64,000 nucleotides of DNA, from positions 256,036 through 320,035 of the forward strand of contig CAJJDP010000106.1 in the NCBI GenBank assembly GCA_905182995.1, read 5' to 3'. The DNA is from Paramecium octaurelia. Lineage: Eukaryota; Ciliophora; Oligohymenophorea; Peniculida; Parameciidae. The notes below the pieces were generated by a model. It saw nothing but the letters and a program-made list of their open reading frames with translations. It had not been told where the DNA came from and made no database searches. Below, piece by piece: positions 42,691-55,682 of the stretch (position 1 is the stretch's first letter; each line of letters begins with the position of its first letter). The position numbers and the translations under genes are program-made.

Positions 42691-45600
42691 TCAACCAAAT
42701 CCATATCCTTCCAAACCAATAGTAAAGGCAATGTCTAATTTTTATTTCATTTAGCCATAATTTGCATATAATGGAACTTCAATCGATTTAAAGCACGTAT
42801 GAGCTAGAGGCAATTTACGAATATCCAAATTACTCTTGAATTCAACTGATATTATATATGAACTCTAATCAAAAGGAATAGTAGAAGAACCTATATATTA
42901 ATTGAATAAAAAACCAGTAATGAATTTTAACATGTTCTTCAACGTTTATGGATCAGCTTGGTTGATGTACGTTTCAAAGTAAGATTTGTGATTAGCCTTT
43001 CCTCCAGAATATTGTATTTTTTGTAATACAACATCAGGCTTAATCTCAAGTAATCCTTAAGTAAGCAATGATATTTCAAAGGGCTTCAACCACTTTTAGA
43101 AAATCTTAAAGCTATTTAAATGGAAATTACCTTTAAATCAACTACAGTTGTAAATCCTTCAATAAAAGCTTTATAAATTTCTTGGAATTATTTATAAATA
43201 ATATATTCTGCTGTTTTGTCTAAATATTAATGAACATTATTTGAAGTAACAGGCATGGTAGAACCATTTGGAATCAACTCAATAGTAGAATTGCCTATTT
43301 AATAAGTGAAATCCAAATAGAGAGATTCTAGTGTCTCAGGACTCATGTTTTTAAGATTAGCATAGTTAGAATAAGTTTATTTATCCCAAATTAAGACTAG
43401 ATCTTCAAACACTATCTTCTCATCATAAACAACCTTCCAAAATGGACTAATAATATCAATCCCAATTAAATAGCCATTAGCTATTGCATTAGCAATTAAC
43501 TAAAAATTAATTAAAATAGATAATACCTTTCCAAATAATAAAGCATACTCTTTTTTATTTTTTATTTTATTAAAATTGCTATGCAGAAAATACTTCCCCA
43601 AATTACCTTGAACAGGCTGGAAGAATTTGTATGTGTCATCTTTAAGAGTGTTGCCTATCATATCATAAAATTCTCTCTTGAGTCCTCCAGCATCAATACC
43701 AGGCTCATCTTGAAACTTAATAGTGAAATTATAATTCATCTTCTTATCAGCCAAAACTAATAAATCCTTTAAGAAACTCAATCTTCTAATCACTAACGAG
43801 TAATCAGTTCGTTTAAAACTTTTTTCTAGTTCTGCTTCAAATTTCTTTCTTCTTTTTTCTAAACAAACTCCTGAAATCTTAATGGGTAGAACTTTGAAAT
43901 GTAATAATAATTTTCATACCTTTTTTAACTTGATTGTTAATAAAAATCTTTAATTCAGTCTCTCGCTCATCTGCTTATGCATCTTCAGGAGAGAAATGAG
44001 CTTTAGCATTCATAGATCCACTTTTTGTCAAGTTTTAAAAATTAACTTATAATGAAACTCCTTCATTACAAGTAATTGCACATTTGCAATCCAAATAAAT
44101 GTCATACTCAATATCCCCATAGATGTTCGAATAGGAATCTCTTAATTAGAATGTAAATGGAATGTCTTCGTAAAATGGTATTGTTTGCAATTCTTAAGGA
44201 GTCTCAATTTCACTCTCCTAGAGATTAGGCATGTTGGCCAATATAACGTATCTCCCTTTGATTCTGATATCATCTATGTACAATTTATAGACTCCTTTGA
44301 AAATTGGAGTCCAAATTAAATTTAACCCTAATCCTACCTATTCTTATTTTGGAATGTATTGAATCTAATTGAATAAGGAATGCACAAAAATTAGAGTAGT
44401 GTATGAGAAATTATTGATACGGTTCCCCAGACTATCTTTAAACACAATGTAATCGATTCTTTCCTGTCCAGCTCTCGATGCCACTCCAAGTTCTTGTTTA
44501 CTCAACATATTAATTGTATTGCTCAATTGCAAATCCTTAGAATGAGCTATTGGTTCACATTCCTTATGGAATAGTACCTCGTCCATCTTTTAATTTGACT
44601 TCTTTAACAATAGTTTCATCATTTTGGCTTCCCCAATTCCAAAAGCTACTTGCTCTTCTTATTCAACTTCAACCAACTTAATTTTATTTTCTATTGTAAC
44701 TTGCATATGTGTTGTTTTGCTTAAATCCTATGTATTTTAAGTAGTGTATTCAAATGTTATTTGAGATCCCAATTGATCTTGGATCATCGATATTGTATGT
44801 GGGAGCAAAGCTTTCAACTGCATTTTTAGTACTTTATCGCTGAGAAATTCCACCAACAGCACTCGATTTGTAATAAATTTATAGGAAACCTGAAGTTGTC
44901 CTTTCTTTTTTTCCTTTTTTATTAAATTGGATAGATTTGTGTTCTTTTATCTGGCCTATGATATTTCTATCTTACTTAATTGAGGTTCTAAAGGTTTATT
45001 AGATTCCACATCGAATATCATTAAATAGAGGGGATTGCAAATATTTTATTAGTAGGTGTTTTAAGAGAAATAACCTGGTAATGATTTTTAAGTGCAACTT
45101 TTCAAGGTTTAGAACTTAAGATGAATTCCATCTATCTTAAAGATAAGGAAAATTGAGTTAAATTGCTATGGATTAAGTACTTCTAAGCCTTAGATTCTCC
45201 CCTTTTCTAAATTAAATACCAATAATTCTATTTGAGATTTGTCATCTATTCCACTTAATAGTTTTCGAGGATTAAGTTTTAAGCTGTCTAGAATAATCTC
45301 TGGTTTTTCGAATTTGATCTTGTCATTATATCTATTGTTAATGTAAAATTGATTTTTGTTAAGATAATCTAAAAAGAAATCGCAGATATTGAAGTCGGCG
45401 AAGGTTTCATAATTAATTATTAAATGAGAGCCATCCTGAAGAAATTAATAGATTGTGTTTTTAAATTCAGTCTTGATTTCCTTCTATGCTAAAATGGATA
45501 CCTTTAGTTTAATATTTGGATTAATCAGTGTCAACAATTTAAACAAATACTTGACCAACAATATTATATCAACCACTGTCTTAATGCTTTCTACTTAAAT

Positions 45601-48600
45601 GTCTCCAACTTCTACTATGTGTAAGTTTTCATAAGTAAAATAGGAGTCCATTTTATTCACCTAGAATTTCAAGATTAAATTAAATAGAAACTAAGCAATC
45701 TGATCTGAATCAGGCACTTGTATATTTTCCTTACTGTCAATGAGGGTATAGAATTTTAGAGTCCTATTCTCATATTGAATTAGTGATTTTTGAGTTTCAA
45801 TGCTTTTTTCAAAAATGAATTCAACCTTTTCAATAAATGTCTTTACGAAATTGATTTTGATACTCTGAATTGATTAGATTTCAAATAGATACTGTAGTGA
45901 GTTATTCAACTTTGGATAAGAGTAACCGTCTTTGAATGTTTAGTAGCCATATTAAAAGGATTCGAATATTGTTCCTCCAACAAGGAGACAATCTAAATGG
46001 TAATTGGGATTTTAATTCAACTAATCATCAAAATGTAGAAAGATGTTTGCCAATTCAGTGTGCTCATTAAGGAATTTAATAAAGTTTTTTTATAACTACT
46101 GAGCGACTACATTGGTTTCAAAGTGACAGGCCATACTTACAGATGCAATATCAATCTAATCAAATTTGAACTTGTCTCCAAAGATTCGTATGTAGACAGT
46201 TTAACCTTAAATTAAGGATTGCTATTTCTTTAATTGATGGATGGCAGCAAAATCGAAATTGATTTAATCAGGGAAAATTGGAGTCAATTATGTTAAACTT
46301 AAATCATTGTAGGAAGAAACGAGACCATTTCCAAAGAGATTGTCAAGCATGTCTTATTTATTGAATTCATCTTATTCGCATTAGATTTAACTCATTAGAG
46401 ACACGAATTTAGGTTCATTGCATATTGATATATTTCCATCTTGATCAGTGAAAAATACATTTAGGATTGATTGATTAAAAATAGGATCAGATGGCCAAAT
46501 AGGCTGAAATAATACAATTGATACTAAGTCTTCAATTTAAACGTAAAGCAGTTCATGATGTGAATAAGTATATCCAGAATAATGTGCTTGATTTCTAGTT
46601 ATTCTATCATGTGTTAAGAGCACTTCGCTCATGTAATCCAATTAAGAAAATAAAAAGTGTCCTGGTTTAGAATTATACACCAATTAACAGGACACTAAAT
46701 TGTTTTTCTGATTCTCACAATAAACTATCATACAAACATCTCCTAATTTACTATTATTTACATAATAATTTTTAGATATCTAAAATCCAAAATGATACGA
46801 TAATTTGATATCACTCTTCTGTGTGACCTAGCATAATCTCTATAAAATCTTAGACTTCTATTTTAATTGTAATTATCTAGTATTCGATACAATTATGTTC
46901 ATTAACGGTTTATTTTACCTCAAAGCAGATAACAAACATGACAATCTAATATTAAACATTTCATCAAATCTTTCAGCTTTTATTTATTTGAGTATATAAT
47001 TGTACAATTCCTCTTTAAAATATTTATTCAATTTTAATAAAATATACCAAATCTGTTCCATCTCCTTTAATCTGCTTTTGCTATTCTTATTCTGGCAAAT
47101 CTTCTAGATTTCACTTGAGAAGATTGAAGCTAAAGATTAATGATCAACTGATAAGGTAATAGTTTTATTTAGAATCTTACTCAATTAATTTGAATAATTC
47201 AGCAGATGTCGATCAATGTCCAATTTATTGAATAAGTATTGCACAAGTTATTCTGGGTTGAATATTTAATTATAGAAATCATACTCATTTATGATGCTGT
47301 GGAAATATTCCTATATAATTGGATCTGGTTTAAATACAATTCTACTACTCTATTGAATCTAAGCAATTTATTTATCCTATTGATTGATTTGTTCACTTTA
47401 ATTGCATATCCCTATATTCAACCTGATGATCAGGATATGATTGTAAAGAAGATAAGTAGTATTGCCAAATTAGAAGATTCTATCTAATCCTTTCTTTTAT
47501 TTATTCTGTATGAATTCAATCCCTTACTATTCATTGAATTCAACATAAACCCCTCTGATCACTTTTAAAACCTGCTATGCTTTTATCAAATTATGGTAAA
47601 GCAATTAGTGTAAAATCATAATCAAGGTGTCCCAACTGAATACCGATTCAATTATTGAATAGACATTAATCACTTTATTTGTTACTTATTACATTTCAAC
47701 TAATTTGCTCACTATGACTTCTAAAAATGATATTGTATTTATTCTCCAGACCAATTTGCTCTGATCTTCACTTCTACCCAGCAATTACTTAACTTTCTCT
47801 ATGAATGTAACCAATTTTGTAAATATCATTTAAATGTTGTAGGTTGAAAACAATTAATCCTAAAAGACAAAGTGTTAGTTTTTAATATAAAATGGAAATT
47901 CCAATTTCCACACTTGTTATTGCTTCTGTTCAATTACACTACTTATAAATTCATTATATCTATAAAAATCTTATATTATCATTGAAATTACAGTATTCCC
48001 ATTGTATTTGGTAATGAATTCCTCTTCTGATAGTTTTAGCAAATTAATGACTACTTAGGGTTAAATAAAATGATAAAATTCAGCGAATATCAATTCTTTC
48101 TAGTTTTTGTATTTCTTCTTCTATCTCACCTAATAAGTATTATCAGGTAACAACTCAAACATGAATTGGAAATCTTCTTTCATTATTTGTTATTGATTTA
48201 TAGTTGATTATCTCTGCAACTGAGTGCCTTATGATGATACACCCACTTGACTATGACTCTAATGAATTAGAGAAGGAGGCTGATTTTGGGATTGATATAA
48301 TTGCGTATCGGTTTATCTAATCTACTCATGCTAATGAGGAGCGAACACATCATCTATTTAATAAATACCCACTTTATCAAACTCCTATTCCATCAGATTC
48401 TTAAAGAACAAACATTTTTCTAACACATTCTCCTTTGAATTGATAATGATCTCATGAAAATCGACTGTTGTGATTGAACTGAAATCAAAGTTCTTCCAAT
48501 TCTCCTAGATTTCGTAATATTGAGTTAATTCAACCTCTATGTTCATTTAATAATTTGCCATCTTTAACTATGGAATAGCTTTACAAATATTGGCTTCGGA

Positions 48601-51600
48601 TAAATAAAATGAATCATCATCGAATTAAAGTGGGATAGTGAATCCCTCCTATTCATAAGTTATCTACTCTTATCCAAAAACAAGAAGTACGTTTTTCTTA
48701 AAGTTAGTCATCGTTGTAATCTCTTGGCTCAACCTGTTAATAAACCCATCAATGATTTCATTTATCTATTTTATATACATTATTCCCTTTAAAATGGCTA
48801 ATTCCTTTGAGTTTTGCTTTTCTAAAATCTATTCGAAATAGGAAGTGTCCTTAAATTTATAATTTTGATTTAATAGAGAAAGCAAGAATATCTTACTATT
48901 TTCAGTTAAAAATTATGATTTCTTTGAGGTCTTTTATTCAAATTTGAATAGATTTAAGTAGACTTCCTTAATGACAATTAACTATTTTTATTGAATAACC
49001 TATTCTTCATATTGATCCTATTAGATGCAAAGCAATAAATAAAAGGCATAAGCAATGTTTTAGGGCATCTCATATTAATTTGTTTCTATTTCTAACTCTT
49101 TTTTATTTGTTTCTAATTATAATTCATTTTTATTTGTTGCTATTTCCAACTCTTTGTTATTTGTTGCTACTTCTAATTCATTTTTATTTGTTGCCATTTC
49201 CAACTCTTTGTTATTTGTTGGCATTTCTAATTCATTTTTATTTGTTGCTACTTCTTCCTCGTTTTTATTTGCTGATAGTTCTAATTTATTTCCATCTTAT
49301 GATTAATTCTATTCGGAATCTTCAAAAATAATTTCACTATCCTCAGATTCTGGCTCGAAAATTTCAAAGCTTAATTCGGTCCATACCTCCTTATAAACAA
49401 ATCTATTATTGTAAACTTTCTTCTCATTTCTTTCAATCTACTCCTTATGAACATCAATTTGTTAATCGTTCTAATCTACTGATTTGTTTTGTTCTTGTTA
49501 TTCTTCTTATTTAATTGATTCCAGATATTTATCCTTGTGATAGGACACATATTTAATTAATTCAGGAGTTTGGTATAAAGCCTGATTCACAACAATCACT
49601 GTTGATATAGTAAAAAATACAGGATCCGTAACTTCGATGAATAATTTAGGATACATAGCAGCAAGTTTATCATAGATTGGATTCTGAAATGTAGTATATT
49701 TCTAACATTATTCAAGAATCATCCTACATCGTTCCTAGGTCAAATTATATGATCCATCACTTTGTCTATATTCTTCTAGGTATTATTATAAAAGAATAGG
49801 ATTGAATTAGTAGTTACCTAGCATAGTCCATTTTTTCAAAGCCATATGTATAGTTAATAATTTATTATTGAAGTAGTAAATTGTATCCAATTTAAAAATC
49901 TAATTAATGCAAGCCTACTCAAATTTGATGAGTTATTATATTTATGCTTATCTAATATTTTCATTTGAATTGTATTCTAACAAAGTACAGCATAAAGGAA
50001 GATACTTTTAGTACAACTAAATGAATTTGGAAAAGGGAGTGTTATTAATTTCAGGTTAAATTGATTAAAAGTAATTAATATCAAAATGTAGAATGGACCT
50101 TAAATGAAAATATTTGATGATTTTTGAACAATAATTCAAAATAAAATAGTTTTTTCTCATCAATGCCAGACTTAATATGTCTGTCTTAAAATTATCTCTA
50201 TCTGACTATTATCCTACTTCACTCTTACCTGATTAATCCACATAATTAAATAATAATTCTTACTTTAGAATCTTGATAGCCTTAATTTATCCATGAATTT
50301 GAATCATAAATGGTAAATATATTTCCTCAAACAACCTTTGTCTCTTCATTAACATTAGGTAATACAGAATCGGTTAATTATCAAGTACGAAAATTCTGTT
50401 TGTTTATTTGACTTCATCTTTAATGTAATGATTGTAGAATTTTATAATCTCGTTGTCATTATAATTTCCATAGATGATCAATTGGAAAATGTTCTACTCA
50501 TAGACCAACTGATTTGGATTTAAATGAAGTGATATTATATAATTTATTGTTTCAATATTCCCACTAATAAGAGCAAGAACCAAGTTTTCATAACTAAATT
50601 TTGGTTTCTACAAGATGTGATTGTGTTTACCATAAATCAAGAAAACCTAATTTGAAGTCAGATTCTGTAGATTAGCTCCAACTCCACTGATGAATTTACT
50701 GAAGAATTCCATCCTTTTTTAAAAGGTGGGAGTGTAAACATCATAATTCTTCTCAGGTAAAATATTAACTTCATTTTTTGCATAAAATAAAGTAGCCTAA
50801 TTGAATTTGATTGTGGATAATCCTTTATACTTCTTTCTCATAATTGGTACCAATTTAATATTCTGATATTTCATAGTCATCATTATATAATCTAAATCCT
50901 CATGACTGGGATCGTATTTCCTATCCTCACATATGAATTCAGACACAAAGAATTCCTGCATTTTAGGGCGTATATTTCTAAAGTTGTCAAGTACATATTT
51001 ATTAATTGAGGTTGTACAATTTACTTTCAGTAATTCAATATATTCTTTTGATCTATAATCCAAGATTTTGGGTCCATTCTTTTTCAGTAAAAAGTACTTG
51101 ATCAATATTTCTACTAATACTTCCTTTTAATGAACCTATTGTTTATTTGGATATCGAAGGGCATACATTCTTTCATAAAATGGAGATAATTAAATCAGAT
51201 TTTTATGATTTGCCCACCTTTAAACAATCTCAAAACACTTCTCATAATCTTATGATTGTGAATTAATACTAGATGAAAACAAACAAGAATAATTTTGGTT
51301 CTACTTTGTATACGCTTTATCTTAAGCATACATTAATTAGGATTCTAAATTGTTGATATACTCTTGCTTTTTTTATTGATGATTAATAACTTTCTCAGAG
51401 TTATCAAACTATTCCTGAGCTCTTTTAGAGATGAATGCAATTGAATTCTTTTATTTTAATTATTTTCTTTCCAAAGTATACGGATGATTCAAACTGAAAG
51501 ACTAATATCTCTCCATTTTATTCATTTACTAAAGGTACGCCTTTAGAAAATCTTACTAATGATCCAATAAGGATTCGTTATAGGGCTAAACTTTAGCTTC

Positions 51601-54600
51601 TATTAAAATGGTTGCAAGAACCTTACAGAAAGTCTCCTTATTTTGGATATTGTCAAATGAACCAATTAACTCATTCAATATTTCGATTTTCTCATTCAAT
51701 CCCTCCCTTAAACATAATAAATAATCATTGTATAATTTCTTGATGTTGAACTTGTTCTAAATCAGATACCGTTTATATTATTAACAGTTTAACGCAAAAC
51801 AGGGTTTATGTTTTAAGGCCAAAAAATAATTAATATATTCATCATCAACACTAAACTGACTCCCTAACATGAAATTCATCTTCCGTTTATTTTTCTTAGC
51901 ATCTTGCTCCAAAAATCCCAATAAATAATTTAAATGCTCCTCGTCTTTATTCGTATAAGCCTTTGCATATAAATTCTATATTAATTTTATCCGATCTTTC
52001 AATCCTTCTTGCTTAAGTAACTCTATTATAATATTGCAATTCTGAGGATTCCTCTGATCAAATGCAATTAGAGATAACACCTTCATAAAAATCAAGGTCT
52101 TTTTTTCTAATATAGCTCCTTGAATTCTTTATAATTGATGGGTCATCAATTCATTATCTCTTTAGCATATCCTTACCAAAGAAGCCCCATAAAATTCTAA
52201 TTGATCATCTGCCATATTTTTTATCAATTCAATTTTCACTTCCTTAGACCTACAGGATAGTATAATAGCTTTCAGATGACCATTTTTCATATAGTCTTCT
52301 ATATTTGGCTTAATAGTAATATAAGACTCAAAATTTATGAATTAAAAAAGGAAGCAAATTTCATCTCTCCTTAACCCAAAAGACTTTTAATCTCGATGAT
52401 TTCCATTTTCAAATAATTTAATTAAATCTGCATTAAATTTCTCAACTTCCTCATCATTTTACTTACAACTATAACCTATAGGGAAATATTCATGAGCCAA
52501 AATAGAAGCTTATGTGTCGAAGCCAATATCACACTTTAAAACTAAAAGATTTAAATTGACAAGGGCATTATTCTGTATTATATGTTTTAATGATAATTAG
52601 CCAATCAAGATCCTTTTAATTTTGGGTAGATATACTTTCAGTAAGTCCTCCAAACATTCTTTTATTGTTATCAATGATGCAGCAAAGGGCTTACGGTTTT
52701 ATAAGGCATAAATAACAGCCTTTTCTTTGTAGTTCTAAGCCACAGGATATTCCTTTGGATACACCACTAAATTTGGGCTCAATCCACGCAATGCCCAATT
52801 ATAGTATGTTTCAAATTGATCACCTTGAATGCTAAAAATTGTAAAGTTTATTGTTTCACCTTTAACAATAAAAGAAAAATCAGACTTAACCTTATTTGCT
52901 TGAATGAAGAGTGAAGAACTCCAACGTTTAGGATTATTGCTGATTTCAAAGTAATCATTCAATAAATGCAAACCTGATGGGAACTTACCAAAGTTATCAT
53001 TGAAGTTTAGTTTAATTAGTATTTAGGCTTACTTTTCATTATACAAATAACATATTTCATCAAATAACTTTTGTTTCTTTACTGAGTATTCAAACTCCTT
53101 TATTTTCAAGAACTAAATAAATTCCTTAAAGTTATACGTTTGACAATTTGTAGCCTTAAATGTATATAATACTAAAACAACTCTTTTTCGACTTGTTTCA
53201 CTAGGTTAAGTTTTCTTTCCCTTTTTATAGGAAGGGTCATCCTCTGTTTGAAAATTAGCAACAAAAGTGATCTTCTCATAAATTGAATTAATGAAATCAT
53301 CATCTACTAATAACAGTTTATTGTTTCGAAAGAGTTTTCTAATGATTTGTAAGCATTCTGGTTCGTTTTGCTATAATTATAACGCTTTATAGCATTAATC
53401 AAACGATTTATCATCCAACTCTACAAGTTGGTTATAAATACAATCAAAGCAATACAACCTACATTTTGATTTTGCTTCTAAGTATCCATGTAGAGGCACT
53501 TTTAGCAATACAGGATTTGAGTTTATTGATTCTTTGATAAATTCAATGATAGGCCTTAATTGAGATCTATCTTATGATTATTTGATAATTTAGATCAATT
53601 TAGATATGAATTGCGCTTTAATATCGATTTCATTCTCATTCTCGAATTGTTGTTTATAATAAGGTTTTATTAGTTCAACTTATTGGTTGACTAAATCAAA
53701 GTAATTGAGTTGAACCAATTAAATGAGCAATGGTCTCACAATGCCATTGAATTCATATGGATAATGAGTGGAGTGCACATCAAAATTAGTAATCCAATTT
53801 AAATTTATTTTGAATTTATGTTTTATTAATTGCTTTACAACTTAAATGTACTGAAAATATATTATATCAAATTTTTCATAATTCTGTTCTTCATATTTAT
53901 TGATTCTCAATCTCTTTGGAGTTTTGTTATTTTAAATTGAATAAAAATATTTAGTACTTGGATTTATCCTTTGTCTCCTCCACTCTAACTGATTTCTTTC
54001 AGCTGCTGAATTCATGACCTCTAAGTAGATTTTATAGAAATCAAATTCCTTTTATAAATGCTAGCTTAAGAATTAAATGATAAAATCTTAAGGGTCCTTC
54101 TGAGAATCCAAGTATATAACTAAAGGAATCTATTCATTATAGGGTTAGATTAATAATGGCTTTAACAAATCTTAATATTCATTCAGTTTGTCAATAATGG
54201 ATTTGATTTCATTATTAGTTCTTGGGGATTTATTTAAACAGAAGCAATGGATTAAATTTTTGCCCTGTTTTGTTGAAAAATCCAATGATTTTTCCAAATA
54301 ATGTGGATATAGGGTGACATATTCATTTATGTAATGAAATGGGGCATTTTAAAATAGCATCATCATGGGAGTGACTTATGAAATATTTGGTGACAAATAA
54401 TAGTCATTGGAATATTGCAAGAATGTATCCCATTTTTTTTAAAGTGCGATTTAATGGAAGATATTAAATTATAGATGGGTCAAAACGGCCTTACTCACAA
54501 GTGTGATAGTACTCTATCCTAATGGTATGGATTTTGGTACGATTAAATTTTGAAATTGATAATTAATTTTAGCCTCCTTATATATCTTAATAAAACTTAA

Positions 54601-55575
54601 TGCCAAGGGGAGTTCACTTTATAAAAAGAGCTTACTAATCAATCCAAATAGTTTCAATTAGGTATAATCCTTCATGTCTATGTATGAATCAATATTGACA
54701 AATTACAACTGATTTAAAATGCGAACAACTTCCTCTGAAGAGAGCATTATTGATTAGATGAATTTCACAGTTTATTCTATTTTTTCTTTGCTACTAAACA
54801 AGGGCTTCATTTTGTTAATGAGTCGAATAGCAGTGGCTTATTAAATCTACTTGTTTGGCAGAGAGTGATTGAGTAAGACATGTTGAATAATTTCATAATC
54901 ATCGATGTAAATGAGGATTAATTCAATTAGGTAAAAGCTTTGTTGATTCATTAAGGATAAGACTTCTATTAAGGATTTATTGTGTTTTAAACAAATTTCC
55001 TTTAATTTATAAAAAATTAGTTTACATTCAAGGAGTCTAATTTTAACTTTTTGGAGTAAATTTATTCTTCTACTTCTTCAATGATATTCATTTAATCAAT
55101 AGAATTCTATTGAAATTATTTTTTGAGTGATCTCATTCTAATTAAGAACTATTTAATTTGGGTTTGTGGTATTGAGACTATTTCAGGCTCTTAAATTATG
55201 AAAAGTAATTTTACTTGATTCTTAATCATCTAAATCAGATGCATAGTCTACACGACTCATGCACGGGTTGTACATATTCAATTCCTTTTCCTACACCGAT
55301 TTTTATTGACTCTGAGGGCTAGAATGTTATATTAGTAAATTCTACATTGATAAACTTGTCTTATGTAATAATTGCTGGGGAACACAAGAAATAGAATTTT
55401 GCTACTCTATGTGTCCTTGCTTTTAATTTTCATTTTTGATTTATTATTCTGAATCAAATTGATTATTATTCTGCTGTATCTGTTATTTCTATTTTTTTGG
55501 TTATGCTCTGGGATTATCTTACGTATTATTTTCAGGGACAGAGATTTCATTGGCAGCGCTGGCACAACAGCCCAT
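42691..55575 (-). CDS. Giant HECT-type E3 ubiquitin ligase
   Basis: One gene of 12.9 kb, about 4,250 residues after five introns (25, 26, 28, 27 and 26 nt). I followed the frame without a TGA from 55575 to 42691. It begins MGCCASAANEIS, a consensus for N-myristoylation plus palmitoylation, followed by a Gln/Asn-rich region. About 3,700 mostly helical residues follow with no domain I can name. A 9-residue tandem repeat lies near 49,100-49,270. The HECT domain is at the C-terminus: FQDEPGIDAGGLKREFYDM starts the N-lobe, and the C-lobe has LPLAHTCFKSIEVPLY with the catalytic Cys, ending GLEGYGFG. HECT ligases form a thioester with ubiquitin and transfer it to substrates. Membrane anchoring is inferred from MGCC. 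Confidence 0.9.
49078..49273 (-). repeat. 27-nt coding tandem repeat inside the HECT ligase
   Basis: About six to seven copies of a 27-nt unit encoding variants of ATNKNELEV and ATNNKELEM, alternating so that the higher-order period is 54 nt. It lies between an acidic stretch and the next helical region and is in frame throughout. It is probably a variable-length linker. Confidence 0.8.
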
Positions 55576-55682
55576 TTTTTAAGTAATGTATAAATATTAA
55601 TATAATTTATTATTTAGAGTAATAAAATAATTATATATAAATTCTGGCCATTACTGGAGAATCTAAATGGAGCCTATTTGAT

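Noticed and set aside
49080-49331. Plus-strand Leu/Phe-rich ORF that looks like a membrane protein
   Set aside because: It is the antisense of the 27-nt tandem repeat inside the HECT ligase; the apparent hydrophobicity comes from complementing Asn/Lys/Glu codons.
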